Shown: piece after piece, positions 7,808 through 16,061 of the stretch | Position numbering within the stretch: the first letter of the stretch is position 1 | How the letters are laid out: each line of letters begins with the position of its first letter | Notes under the pieces: generated by a model | The model's input: only the letters and a program-made list of their open reading frames with translations | The model's database searches: none | Told to the model about the DNA's origin: nothing | Position numbers and translations under genes: made by a program | NCBI GenBank assembly: GCA_009746045.1 | Contig: RPFO01001521.1 | Span: 1 to 30,991 of the forward strand | Length of the DNA: 30,991 nt | Origin: Mesostigma viride | Lineage: Eukaryota; Streptophyta; Mesostigmatophyceae; Mesostigmatales; Mesostigmataceae | Reading direction: 5' to 3'

Positions 7808-8547
7808 GGCTTTCTGGGGGATATCCGGAAGCTCAGCTGGACCACCCAGTCGCTATACACCTGGATTTGGTTGTCGTCCTCGTCAACGAGACGCAGACTG
7901 ATGGAGCGCGGAGAGTCTCGCAGATGCTGCCAAAGCGGCGATGTCGCCTGCCAAATTATGGGCTCTAGAAATTTGGATAGATTCGGACAACAAGCCAACA
8001 GGCCGCCATACACGGTCCCACGAGACGCAGACACGACATTTCCACGCACAATGTCCGAGTAAACGAAAACCGACCTCAGGCGCCCGTTTGTGGCGGGTCT
8101 GTCGCTCACAACAAGAAATTGATCATTCGACTGGTGAAGGCCCGGTGTCAGTCCTAAGACACGTCCAATCCCCTCACTGACCTGGAACTGGAATGGGCTC
8201 GTCGCCATAAAGGTGTAGCGGCTGTTGGCTCGGTCGTAGGTGACGGTGAAATTGCTGTCGATGGCCGCGAGGGTTGTTTCGATGTTGTAGCGGTTTTCGA
8301 CCGTGGTCCACGACCCGACAGGCAGAGACACTGAGTGGGGTGTCTCTGTAATTGTGACCTGGAACGTGTTGTTATTAGAGTTGATATGGGTTTGCTCGTA
8401 GGGGATTGTTAAGAGCGTTAATCCCACGTCGTGGTAATCCTCCAACAAACCGGCTGGGATGTCCCAAACCGGATCACTCAGACCCCCTCTCGTCCGATTC
8501 TCCGTCCTTAGTGTCAGCGTTCTGCATTCCTGAACATACTCTCTCAT
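7783..8547 (-). CDS. Minor capsid (penton-like) protein
   Basis: The 254-aa product starts at the first ATG (8545-8547, MREYVQECRT). The features match PLV and virophage penton proteins: an N-terminal TLRTENRT segment, PIPYEQTHINSNNNTF-like asparagine-rich strands, TLAAIDSNFTVTYD, the RVLGLTPG turn in mid-protein, LRSVFVYSDIVRG, and a strand-rich C-terminus ending VVQLSFRISPRKPWG. In this family a single jelly roll forms the pentamers at capsid vertices. It overlaps the upstream gene by 74 bases, so its promoter must lie within that coding region. Assignment rests on pattern and gene order beside the major capsid gene. Confidence 0.78.
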   Translation of the reverse strand: MREYVQECRTLTLRTENRTRGGLSDPVWDIPAGLLEDYHDVGLTLLTIPYEQTHINSNNNTFQVTITETPHSVSLPVGSWTTVENRYNIETTLAAIDSNFTVTYDRANSRYTFMATSPFQFQVSEGIGRVLGLTPGLHQSNDQFLVVSDRPATNGRLRSVFVYSDIVRGNVVSASRGTVYGGLLACCPNLSKFLEPIIWQATSPLWQHLRDSPRSISLRLVDEDDNQIQVYSDWVVQLSFRISPRKPWGLRLAR

Positions 8548-8782
8548 TTTCACCTACCAAAAGCTCAGAAGTTATTTCGTTTTTGCCGTGAATTACTACT
8601 TTCCCCTCCACCCCCGCGAGCCCGCGCGCTTTCTTTTTGAGGGCCCTCCTCTCCTTCCCTGTCAACGGCTTGCTCCTACAGTACAGCATGGCTGCTTCTA
8701 TGAACTCGCGAGGGGTTTCAGGGTAGAGTGTCATCCATTGGGCGATCTGCAGCATCTCGGCGTCAGAAAACAGACTGTCCAT
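8474..8782 (-). CDS. Hypothetical PLV protein, 102 aa
   Basis: It starts at the ATG at 8780-8782, directly after the element GTGTATAATAAAAC. The N-terminal part is helical (MDSLFSDAEMLQIAQWMTLY, then PREFIEAAMLYC), the middle is strongly basic (KERRALKKKARG), and the tail is acidic (TKDGESDERGSE). Its last 74 bases overlap the start of the penton gene in another frame, showing tight packing. Family and function are not recognised. The basic patch could contact DNA or the capsid interior, but this is only inference. Confidence 0.65.
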   Translation of the reverse strand: MDSLFSDAEMLQIAQWMTLYPETPREFIEAAMLYCRSKPLTGKERRALKKKARGLAGVEGKVVIHGKNEITSELLVGENERVCSGMQNADTKDGESDERGSE

Positions 8783-8797
8783 GTTTTATTATACACC
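8783..8797 (-). promoter_or_regulatory. TATA-like promoter of the 102-aa gene
   Basis: The minus strand reads GGGTGTATAATAAAAC immediately before the ATG at 8782, which would leave almost no 5' leader. Confidence 0.5.
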
Positions 8798-8809
8798 CAG
8801 AAGATTTTT

Positions 8810-9367
8810 TTAGTCGCTTACATACCCGCTACGTCGCTTTGTTTTGAAAGGCGTCAGGTCTCCGCTTTTGAGCACCCCCTCCAAATGCTTAGAGTCCTTT
8901 TTCTTTACCATAGCTCGCAAGTGCTGATTTAAACCCTGTTGCGTGTTTGATCTCGGTTTAAAGCCGCAATCGCTGCATTCATAATTAACACGGTGTGACT
9001 TATCACCCCCTTCTATCCGAGCCAGCTCGGGAGGGGCTGGCAGTAAGGCGGGTGAACTGGCAGGAGGGACGGCTACGGGGATCGCGACCGGGGCGACCAC
9101 TGACGTGTCGGGCTTGGCGTCGTAGGCTGACAGAGGAGGATATACCACAGGTTTCGCGTTCGCCATGATAGCGGACATAAGCATTGAATCTCTGAACCCG
9201 CGCGCCTCCGCGATTCTGCCTTTCTTGGCAGGTTGTCGCGCAGGGGTGGAATGGATGATGATAGAGTTGGTCATAGTGCTCGTGGTCGGTATTCGGGAGG
9301 TCGTGCGGACCTTGCGAATGGCTCTCTTTGTTTTCTTACTTTGCCGTTTCGAAGTCTTTCGTTGCAT
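8810..9367 (-). CDS. Basic protein with a single C2H2 zinc finger, 185 aa
   Basis: The N-terminus is very basic (KTSKRQSKKTKRAIRKVR) and could bind DNA or act as a nuclear localisation signal. A proline/alanine/valine-rich linker occupies about residues 70-118. A single zinc finger follows with C131, C134, H149 and H161 (YECSDCGF and then NQHLRAMVKKKDSKH), and the tail is basic again. The ATG at 9365-9367 follows the element TGTTATAAAGCACACG. A packaged DNA-condensing protein or a regulator of viral genes would both fit; the sequence does not decide. Confidence 0.7.
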   Translation of the reverse strand: MQRKTSKRQSKKTKRAIRKVRTTSRIPTTSTMTNSIIIHSTPARQPAKKGRIAEARGFRDSMLMSAIMANAKPVVYPPLSAYDAKPDTSVVAPVAIPVAVPPASSPALLPAPPELARIEGGDKSHRVNYECSDCGFKPRSNTQQGLNQHLRAMVKKKDSKHLEGVLKSGDLTPFKTKRRSGYVSD

Positions 9368-9373
9368 CGTGTG

Positions 9374-9387
9374 CTTTATAACAGTAG
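9374..9387 (-). promoter_or_regulatory. TATA-like promoter of the zinc-finger gene
   Basis: The minus strand reads ACTGTTATAAAGCACACG and then the ATG at 9367. The core TTATAAAG resembles the TCTATAAAG before the coiled-coil gene at 12672. Confidence 0.45.
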
Positions 9388-9397
9388 CGAGATCTTT

Positions 9398-11449
9398 TTA
9401 AACTGTCCACTGAATCGGGCCAAAGATCTCCCCGCTTGCAGGCAATCCGGACTTTGACCTGCATTTAAGGGGAGGATCAATATACACCACTGCACTTCCA
9501 GAACCAAACGGCTTGTCCACCCTCAAAATTATCTCGTAGAAGCCGTCAGCCTCATCACAGCCTGGAGCGACTCGCCAAGACGGACCGACAAGGAGCCTGC
9601 CAGTTGTGCCAGGCCCATAAATGAAATTCACGGCATCTGGCAGAAGTCTGTAGGGGTGGCCGATGTCCAGAAGGGCGGGCGCACCTTGCGTGAATTGGAC
9701 CCGGAGATAGAACGCGCTAAGCGTGGTCGGGGAGGATATGACAGCCCCGTTTTGATCTCGAAAGCTCACAGTTCCCTTTGGTCCGAGTTCCCAGAGCTCT
9801 GGCTGCATGTAGTCATAGGCCACCGTTCGCATCCCGGTTATCGAGAATGGGATTCTATGGGCCTCGCGCTCGTCTGTGTATACGGCCTCGTTAAAATACG
9901 ACGTCGTGCCTATCTGCACATTACCGTCTCCGTAGAATTTGGCAGTAGATGATTCCATGTATATGAGGGTGGTGTTTGGGTTGAATGAAACCGTCGGAAT
10001 AAACGTCGCCGTGAACAAGTGTGTCAGACCTCCAAGGGACGGTGTAAAGGTCGCTGATAGCTCGATCGACACATTGATCCACCTATCACCTGCTCCGTTT
10101 ACAGTCGAAGAAGTGGTCAACGTACCTCCGGCCCATTCCGACCCCTTTACAAGAGTGCCGAACAGGTTGGTGGTACTCAATGACCCGTAATTGTATCGTA
10201 GCGACACTGTGAATTTTTTTATATGCGGGAGGTCTGGCAATACCCCGTATACGGAAACGGGGTACGTCATCGGAACGTTCCCATAGTCGTATGACGGCAA
10301 CTTGGCAACGGCGTGGACGAGATTGTCTTTTGTGAGCGGGAGTTCGCGGTAGTACAGGTTCGTCTCGCCGGGGACTAGGGAGGTAGTAACGTAACTACCC
10401 AAGATTGAGCAAGACAACCCACCAGTTCCGCGGTGCGTTAGACGTATCGTGTTCCCAGACGTCGAATAAAGACCAGTCGAGTTTGTCGACGTGAAGGAAA
10501 CAAACTCGGTATTGTTTGTGTCATCCACCAGTTCGCTGACATTGATGATTGTCTGGTCAGCGCTGTCGAGATAAAAAACGATCCTGAGTTGACCAGGTGA
10601 GTATGGGGCCACAATTCCTGTCGGAGAGGACGTAAAAATCCCTCCAACGCCGTTAGATAACTTGGTCATGTTGCTTAGACCCGTTGGCGCCCAATAGGAG
10701 ATGTATCGATCCACCAACCCGTCAGAACGCCTCCTGAACGCCACCCAAAAAGTCGTCTTACTAGCCCACGTCGCATCGAGGGTATACTGGGTTGCAATCT
10801 TGAGGTTTTGATACAACCCGACCTTCCCCTCGGTTTTATTTATGTTGATCCCGCACACTGACCACCAGTTGTCAGCGGCACCGTTATTTCTCCAGCACTC
10901 GTGGCCGTCCGTAAAGGCGGGGTGGTATTTGCCAGTGAGGTCGTTGTGGTCTGACAAGGAAACGAACGCGCTACCGGACGGCACATTGAGCTCGAAGCAT
11001 ATCACGAAGGGGCCATCGATCTCTTCGTCTGTGAACACCACACATTTCGAGGGAGGTGTGGCATCGTTGGCCGCCAGCGCATAAAAACTTGTTGGGCTCG
11101 GTGGGTAGTCGTACTGAGTGTGCGATGGCTGTAACAGTGTCTTGGAGTCTCGCGAAAAGTGGAGAAGGCTATAAAAAGTTGTAGATGGACCGTATACAGT
11201 CACTGTCTCTCCAGTTATGTTCGGAGTGTCGCGAGGACACGAGAAACGCGGGACGACCTGCACCTCTTTCAAGGACGAGTTTGATAGCAGGTGGTTAATG
11301 ATCCCTGCACCGCTCACGGATCCCTGGCTGACCCCGTCGACCATCACCTCGAAGCTGGTCGCCGTGTGCTCGGTACTGCCCCATCCCGTGTCGTGGTCAG
11401 CATGCACTTGGACGCCTATTCTAGCCGGTTTGGTGGTGAGAAGAACCTG
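9398..11449 (-). CDS. Fibre-like virion protein, C-terminal part (frame-shifted from 11416-12633)
   Basis: This frame is open from just after a stop at 11450-11452 down to 9398 (about 680 codons). It has no ATG at its beginning; the first is at 11342-11344, inside a strand-rich domain. It enters with VLLTTKPARIGVQVHADHD, which looks like the middle of a protein. The content is almost entirely beta strands rich in Ser, Thr, Gly and Asn, with a region near DDEEIDGP-type residues and WWSVCGININKTEG that may be a lectin-like (SPRY/LamG-like) fold. No signal peptide, membrane segment or own TATA element is seen. It is best read as the distal two-thirds of a fibre or tail-spike protein begun at 12633. 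Confidence 0.68.
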   Translation of the reverse strand, partial: QVLLTTKPARIGVQVHADHDTGWGSTEHTATSFEVMVDGVSQGSVSGAGIINHLLSNSSLKEVQVVPRFSCPRDTPNITGETVTVYGPSTTFYSLLHFSRDSKTLLQPSHTQYDYPPSPTSFYALAANDATPPSKCVVFTDEEIDGPFVICFELNVPSGSAFVSLSDHNDLTGKYHPAFTDGHECWRNNGAADNWWSVCGININKTEGKVGLYQNLKIATQYTLDATWASKTTFWVAFRRRSDGLVDRYISYWAPTGLSNMTKLSNGVGGIFTSSPTGIVAPYSPGQLRIVFYLDSADQTIINVSELVDDTNNTEFVSFTSTNSTGLYSTSGNTIRLTHRGTGGLSCSILGSYVTTSLVPGETNLYYRELPLTKDNLVHAVAKLPSYDYGNVPMTYPVSVYGVLPDLPHIKKFTVSLRYNYGSLSTTNLFGTLVKGSEWAGGTLTTSSTVNGAGDRWINVSIELSATFTPSLGGLTHLFTATFIPTVSFNPNTTLIYMESSTAKFYGDGNVQIGTTSYFNEAVYTDEREAHRIPFSITGMRTVAYDYMQPELWELGPKGTVSFRDQNGAVISSPTTLSAFYLRVQFTQGAPALLDIGHPYRLLPDAVNFIYGPGTTGRLLVGPSWRVAPGCDEADGFYEIILRVDKPFGSGSAVVYIDPPLKCRSKSGLPASGEIFGPIQWTV

Positions 11450-12633
11450 CTAGGGGATCGGATAGCTGGAACGAGAGGGTCCGTCTTCACAACGCCTATG
11501 ATCGCGCCCTTTCGCTGTGTCGTCGAGGTCGTGATGGTCCCGTCGTCGTATATTGTCACATCAGCCGACAGATATTTGCCGTTGTCCGCCGAAGTCAACG
11601 CGCAGGTCACGGCGTCCTCACCTCGCAGGCCTCCGTCCTCTTCTAGCTTAAACCCACCGTTAGTACTAGTCAAAGAGACCTCGTCTACATTCCAAGTGAT
11701 AGGAAGCTTCCTTTGATAGGCGGATGGGGTCGTGTTTTGAATGCCTAACTTGACATTCGGTATTGCTCCATCGCTTATCAATACCCATGTTCTGTGTGGC
11801 GTGGTGTTCTCCCAGTAACCCCCGTTCGTAGGGTCGATCCGCCCGATGTCCCAGGCCGTCAGAGGGGCGTACGTGCGCGTGATGTGGAGTGCGTTTGAGA
11901 GTTTTTGCACCCTATTCAGGTCCCTAGTCGTCGCAAAACCGATTTGAGAGAAACTCATTAGTTTTCCAAAGTATGCATGACCGCTGCTTCCAAAATGGAT
12001 TTCGTCAATGTGAGGACCGTCTACAGCCTGACTTGCATTGGTGGGATCCAACGCCCCAAGCACCTGCACTTGATACGTGCATTTTCCAGCACTGTCGCCT
12101 CCCGTGACAGTGTAGGGAAGAATTATGCGGATATCCTGGTTGTTTGTGATCGTAAAAGTGGTCCCCGGGGCAGACGATGTGCCGTCCTCATACTGGATGA
12201 TGAACATTGCGTTAGGATCTGGCAATGTGGTGTATCCAACATCGTGTCTATCAAAAAGCCAGTCAATCTGATCGCGAGTCAATATTCGGTCTGCGACGAT
12301 TTCCGAAACTGTCGCATATTGGTCGAGCAGTCGAAGAGACGAAATCCTGATCCAATCTGCGACAATGCCCCCGTCGACCTCTAATAGCCCGCTTGACTCT
12401 CCCGTCGTAACCACGGTCCACTCGCCGTAACTGTCGCCCAACCTCACCCGTGTCGGGGCGCTTGGGTACACATAGCGGACCCCGTTAACGGTAACGTGCC
12501 TGTCGAACGGATGGACCTGCAGTTGAAGGGCTTGGACATCGCTTTCTATGTCCACGAGCTGTTCATCCAAATCATCTTCATCGAGCCCTGTGCTAAGGTT
12601 ATAATTTGCCAGGTTCGAACTAACAACGACCAT
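11416..12633 (-). CDS. Fibre-like virion protein, N-terminal part, 405 aa before frameshift
   Basis: It starts at the ATG at 12631-12633 behind the divergent promoter. The N-terminal region has an acidic helical stretch (DEDDLDEQLVDIESDVQALQ), probably a coiled coil for trimerisation or capsid attachment, then VTVNGVRYVYPSAPTRVRLG and strand-rich domains. The reading frame ends RFFSPPNRLE at 11416, while the next frame is open from 11449 and continues with similar protein character. A -1 shift within the 34-base shared window would join them into a protein of about 1,070 aa. I see no canonical slippery heptamer, so mutation or a read error is likelier than programmed shifting. It is probably a host-attachment fibre. 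Confidence 0.7.
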   Translation of the reverse strand: MVVVSSNLANYNLSTGLDEDDLDEQLVDIESDVQALQLQVHPFDRHVTVNGVRYVYPSAPTRVRLGDSYGEWTVVTTGESSGLLEVDGGIVADWIRISSLRLLDQYATVSEIVADRILTRDQIDWLFDRHDVGYTTLPDPNAMFIIQYEDGTSSAPGTTFTITNNQDIRIILPYTVTGGDSAGKCTYQVQVLGALDPTNASQAVDGPHIDEIHFGSSGHAYFGKLMSFSQIGFATTRDLNRVQKLSNALHITRTYAPLTAWDIGRIDPTNGGYWENTTPHRTWVLISDGAIPNVKLGIQNTTPSAYQRKLPITWNVDEVSLTSTNGGFKLEEDGGLRGEDAVTCALTSADNGKYLSADVTIYDDGTITTSTTQRKGAIIGVVKTDPLVPAIRSPSRFFSPPNRLE

Positions 12634-12671
12634 CGTGTTTAATATTATCTAACACAATCTATAAAGTGCAG
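12634..12671. promoter_or_regulatory. Divergent promoter between virion and packaging gene blocks
   Basis: Only 38 bp separate the two ATGs. Leftward, TTAGATAATATTAAACACG precedes the fibre ATG at 12633. Rightward, ATCTATAAAGTGCAG precedes the ATG at 12672. One short AT-rich stretch therefore serves both arms of the virus, and this is where gene polarity switches. Confidence 0.65.
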
Positions 12672-13196
12672 ATGGATACAGCCCCAAACGCCCCCGATTC
12701 GCCCACTAGCCCCATTTCGGCCGACGTGCCGCCAGAGTCTCTGAAGAGCGAGGAAGTGGTCTGGATAAGAAGCAGAAAAGGTCAGCCGCTCACGGAAGAA
12801 CAGAAGCAGGCCCTTAGGGACAAGATGAGGCCATATCATCAGAGACGCATTGAGGAGCGAGCTAGACAGCGGAGAGAGGAACGAGAGGCTGAGATCACCA
12901 AACGCAAGGTCTTAGAAAAAGAGCTTGAACTCCAGCGTCAAAGGCTCGTCGAGCTTGAACTGGAAGAAAAAAGGAACAAATACCGCATTGAGCGTTTACT
13001 CGCGGCGGAGGAAGTGGCAGAGACGCCGACAGACACTCCTCGCCCACGTCGTGGCCGAAAGCCAAAGGAGGACATCGAGCAGGAGGAGCGCGTGCAGGCT
13101 GCTAAGCCAGCGAAGACAGCGCCAGCTCCGACGCCTTATGAGCAGAGAATGATGGCAATCCGCGCTTCACTTCTGGCTTCTCTGAATGATGACTAA
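12672..13196 (+). CDS. Coiled-coil hypothetical PLV protein, 174 aa
   Basis: The true ATG is at 12672 (MDTAPNAPDSPTSP), behind TCTATAAAG. A proline/serine-rich N-terminus is followed by a long highly charged helix at about residues 45-118 (RRIEERARQRREEREAEI through ELELEEKRNKYRIERLL) with heptad-like leucines, so a coiled coil is likely. The tail is basic and proline-rich (RPRRGRKPKED), with a GRKP core like an AT-hook. It directly precedes the packaging ATPase with a 25-bp gap. Structural, scaffolding or DNA-binding roles would fit; no family is recognised. Confidence 0.72.
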   Translation: MDTAPNAPDSPTSPISADVPPESLKSEEVVWIRSRKGQPLTEEQKQALRDKMRPYHQRRIEERARQRREEREAEITKRKVLEKELELQRQRLVELELEEKRNKYRIERLLAAEEVAETPTDTPRPRRGRKPKEDIEQEERVQAAKPAKTAPAPTPYEQRMMAIRASLLASLNDD

Positions 13197-13221
13197 AATC
13201 TTTGCTAGTAGGTAGACTTAA

Positions 13222-14106
13222 ATGCCGGAAATCGAGAGCGTACCGATTGAGACCCCGTTGGCCAACAAAGACTTGCAGCTGAGATATGCCAAGACGCGCA
13301 AGGTTCCATCTAACGCACCCAAGCTGCACTTCATCGCGTCGTTTGTGGGAATGCGAGGGACAGGAAAGACGACAGCGGCTATCAACATGTTAAAAGCATA
13401 CTTTGACGCACACTCCTTTGATAAGCTGTATCTGATTTCGGGATCGGCGACTACTGAGCCGAAATATAAGCTGCTACCAACGCCTACGATGAGCATGGAG
13501 ACGTACTCTGATAGCGGCTTCGAGGAGATGGTGATTGACATCAAGAGGAACCTGACTGAGTACGAAGAATACCAGCGGGACCTAAAGGTGTGGGAGAAAT
13601 TCAAAAAGGAGTTCCTAGATGGCCAGAAGACGGAGGAGGATATGGACCTCAACATGTACCTAACCTTGGACAGACTCCAATTCAAGGAACCAGAGACTAG
13701 GTTCCAATACGGACCTCCATCCTCGGTCATTCTCATCGACGACATGGCAGGATCAAAACTGTACAGAGCGGATTCGAAAGGGCCTGTTTCATCCTTTGCA
13801 TTCAAACACAGGCACCTATTGACATCGATGGTTTTTGTCAATCAGTCGTTTACTAGCGCTGGTGTGCCTAGGTCGGTCAGGGCGAACGTTTCCTTCCTCG
13901 TGCTGTTTCGCACAAAAGACAGACGAGCATCGCGACAGATCGCCGAAGAGTCGGCAGGTCATACATCGCCCGAGGACTTTATGGCTCTGTGGGAACACGC
14001 GACAAAGAACAGCCCTCACGACTTCTTTGCCATCGACAACGACGAAGCAGATGATGCCAAACGGTATAGAAAGAACTTTGACACCTATTTGGTCCTAAAA
14101 AAATAA
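13222..14106 (+). CDS. A32/FtsK-HerA-type DNA packaging ATPase
   Basis: The 294-aa P-loop ATPase has Walker A GMRGTGKT at residues 43-50 and Walker B SVILIDD ending at D173-D174. After Walker B come SFAFKHRHLLTSMVFVNQSF, in which the NQ pair matches the sensor position of this family, and VRANVSFLVLFRTKDRRA, which is typical of viral packaging ATPases of the PRD1-adenovirus and NCLDV lineage. In that family the enzyme pumps the genome into preformed capsids. Length and domain order are normal and the frame is intact. It lies 27 bp upstream of the AT-hook gene in the rightward block. Confidence 0.93.
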   Translation: MPEIESVPIETPLANKDLQLRYAKTRKVPSNAPKLHFIASFVGMRGTGKTTAAINMLKAYFDAHSFDKLYLISGSATTEPKYKLLPTPTMSMETYSDSGFEEMVIDIKRNLTEYEEYQRDLKVWEKFKKEFLDGQKTEEDMDLNMYLTLDRLQFKEPETRFQYGPPSSVILIDDMAGSKLYRADSKGPVSSFAFKHRHLLTSMVFVNQSFTSAGVPRSVRANVSFLVLFRTKDRRASRQIAEESAGHTSPEDFMALWEHATKNSPHDFFAIDNDEADDAKRYRKNFDTYLVLKK

Positions 14107-14117
14107 TTTCTCTTTCA

Positions 14118-14130
14118 ATTATATACACGC
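14118..14130 (+). promoter_or_regulatory. TATA-like promoter of the AT-hook gene
   Basis: CAATTATATACACGCG ends about 2 bases before the ATG at 14134, at the same close spacing seen before other viral genes. Confidence 0.45.
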
Positions 14131-14133
14131 GAT

Positions 14134-14532
14134 ATGGAGCCTGCCATGACAGAGGGACCGGTTAGGAACGCATACAAGGATCGGCGAGAGCTTGTTCTAA
14201 ACATGCAGTCAGTTGTTCGCTATCTCACAGGCGCCCGCCTCGCACCAAAAATCCACGAGAGGATGGCCACTTTCCTGCGAGAGTGTGGGTATGAAGGGGA
14301 GCTCCCAGTTTCCCATACCGGGATCGATCACGAGAGTCGCCAAAAACTCGTTCACATCCTCTCGCAAAACAAGAGACCGCGCGGACCTGTCAAGAAAATA
14401 GGGGCCCCTCAATACCTGAAAACAAATAACAATAATAGCCCCGATGGCCCACGAAAACGGGGTAGGCCTCCAGGGGTGAAGGACTCAAAGCCAAGAACTC
14501 GCAGGTGCGGCAAGTCTGTTCGTTCGAAATGA
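14134..14532 (+). CDS. Hypothetical AT-hook-containing protein, 132 aa
   Basis: The N-terminal two-thirds is probably helical (RELVLNMQSVVRYLTGARL, then KIHERMATFLRECGYEGEL). The C-terminal third is basic and disordered, with GPRKRGRPPGVKDSKPRTRR, which contains the canonical AT-hook core RGRP for binding the minor groove of AT-rich DNA. It lies between the packaging ATPase and the tyrosine recombinase. The viral ends contain AT-rich palindrome loops, so an accessory role in recombination, packaging or chromatin contact is plausible. That is inference; the helical part matches no family I know. Confidence 0.7.
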   Translation: MEPAMTEGPVRNAYKDRRELVLNMQSVVRYLTGARLAPKIHERMATFLRECGYEGELPVSHTGIDHESRQKLVHILSQNKRPRGPVKKIGAPQYLKTNNNNSPDGPRKRGRPPGVKDSKPRTRRCGKSVRSK

Positions 14533-14546
14533 AAAAAATTTTTCTC

Positions 14547-14559
14547 TGTTATAAGTATC
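14547..14559 (+). promoter_or_regulatory. TATA-like promoter of the recombinase gene
   Basis: CTGTTATAAGTATCACC lies about 10 bases before the ATG at 14569. Confidence 0.45.
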
Positions 14560-14568
14560 ACCACAAAA

Positions 14569-15849
14569 ATGACAAGAGCTTTCAAAAACACCCCGGAACG
14601 CCGCGAGCAGCTTCGACGAGCTCAGGCGAAACGACGCGCCAACTTCCGAGATATCACGAATTGCATCTCAACGAAGTCAAAGGTTGGAAAGGGGGTGTGG
14701 AACCCATCTGACCGATGGATAAACAACCACCCGGATTGCGCGGAAAAAATAGGGCTCCACAAGAAAGAAGCAGAAGTCGCAGATGATACGCATATGATAG
14801 ACGACGACGACGAACCCATTCAAGCCCCACCGACTCGGCACAGTGGGCGATATTGGACCCTGAACGAGGCAGCCAATGTCGCAGAGGGGCGACCAGAATT
14901 TCATCCCATTGGCGTGGATCGCGGAAGGGAGCTTGGCCCAGTGAAGAGGACAGCGGTTCAGTACATCGGACGACTAACGACGCTGCTGCGAGCTCTGGGA
15001 TGCCCGTCCGATGAATCAGTCGACTGCCTAGCTGATGTCGACCGTGTCTTGAGGGTCGCGAAAGAGACTGCGAAACCTGTCAAGAAGGTTAAGGACCCCG
15101 AGCAGACCTGGCTTGCAGGAGAGCGCAACTTTCTGGCTGTCATCAACGCCGTGAACAAACTCATGCCCGGGGACAAGCAACTTCCGAAGTCTGTCACTGA
15201 TAAATATGTCGAGCGCATTAGAAAGACGTTTGAGGGGCGCTTTGAGCGGCTTCTGGAACGGTCTAAAAACGAGCCTCTTAACTATGACTACGCGGAACTC
15301 CAGGGGATTAGAGACAAGGAAGTGAGCAAAGACAAGACATCCGATGCGGCCTTGATGGGATTGCTCTATCTCTCTGGCCCTGAGCTGCCTCCCACGCGAT
15401 ACAATTTCTACAACACGCGAGTCATGGACTCGATCCACCAGCTCAAGGAGAACGAGAACGGGTATATTCCGAGCGAGCACAGGATCGTGTTGCGAGATTA
15501 CAAGACAGTCGGCACGTTTAAGGAGTACAACAACGTCATCCCCGCGAAATACAAAGCGCTCCGTGCCGCGATGGCGAGGAGGAAGGATCAGACGTATATT
15601 TTCGAAGATCCGAAGAAACCCGGCGATCCGATGCCTCATAGCATGTTTGCATCCATCTACAACCGAGTGTATCACGGCATCAACAATACACGTAGGGCCT
15701 TTATCACTGAGTTTTCGAAGCACGCGGAGTCCGCTGACAGGTATGAGATCGGGCGTCTCATGGGGCACGACGCCCAAACGGCGCTCGTGTATGAGAGGGC
15801 GGCGACTGGGCCGAGGAGGGGTCGTTCGCGCCGCGCCAAGAAGACATGA
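14569..15849 (+). CDS. Tyrosine recombinase/integrase
   Basis: The 426-aa product has a very basic N-terminus (RREQLRRAQAKRRANFRD), a probable DNA-binding middle and a C-terminal catalytic domain. The catalytic set can be traced: R277 in LPPTRYNF, K312 in DYKTVGTF, R375 in NNTRRAFITEF (the usual histidine two or three residues before it is Asn here), H400 in LMGHDAQT and the nucleophile Y408 in LVYER. The tail RRGRSRRAKK is basic. Such enzymes replace the retroviral-type integrase in many PLVs and would integrate or excise the genome; the palindromic termini are the obvious candidate substrates. The frame is intact. N in place of H is seen in some active family members, so activity is possible. 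Confidence 0.88.
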   Translation: MTRAFKNTPERREQLRRAQAKRRANFRDITNCISTKSKVGKGVWNPSDRWINNHPDCAEKIGLHKKEAEVADDTHMIDDDDEPIQAPPTRHSGRYWTLNEAANVAEGRPEFHPIGVDRGRELGPVKRTAVQYIGRLTTLLRALGCPSDESVDCLADVDRVLRVAKETAKPVKKVKDPEQTWLAGERNFLAVINAVNKLMPGDKQLPKSVTDKYVERIRKTFEGRFERLLERSKNEPLNYDYAELQGIRDKEVSKDKTSDAALMGLLYLSGPELPPTRYNFYNTRVMDSIHQLKENENGYIPSEHRIVLRDYKTVGTFKEYNNVIPAKYKALRAAMARRKDQTYIFEDPKKPGDPMPHSMFASIYNRVYHGINNTRRAFITEFSKHAESADRYEIGRLMGHDAQTALVYERAATGPRRGRSRRAKKT

Positions 15850-16061
15850 CCAAAAGGAAACAAAAATTTTACAATTGGAAACAACAAATTTTTAATGGAA
15901 ACACGCATTTTTATAAGCAAAACTTTTTCTACGGCACTCGTTTTGGGCGGATTTGCGCCCGCCGAGGACTTTTTGGTACGGAAAGAAACAGCCCAACTTT
16001 ATAAAGGGAAACAAGGATAAAAAATTTTCTCATCTATTTTTTATAATACAAAGTTGCTGAC
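15850..16061 (+). repeat. AT-rich intergenic region with GGAAACA iterons
   Basis: This is the largest gap in the viral genome. GGAAACAAAAATTTT (15856), GGAAACAACAAATTTTT (15877), GGAAACACGCATTTTT (15897) and a fourth copy GGAAACAAGGATAAAAAATT (16007) share a GGAAACA head and an A/T tail. The first three are spaced 20-21 bp apart, which places them on the same DNA face. They lie directly upstream of the primase-helicase gene. An origin of replication or a regulatory protein-binding site would fit. TTTTTATAATAC near 16040 is a TATA-like element. Confidence 0.55.

Noticed and set aside
14569-15849. Retroviral-type (rve) integrase, as in mavirus and polintons
   Set aside because: No DDE zinc-binding integrase pattern; the R...K...R...GH...Y set is that of a tyrosine recombinase.
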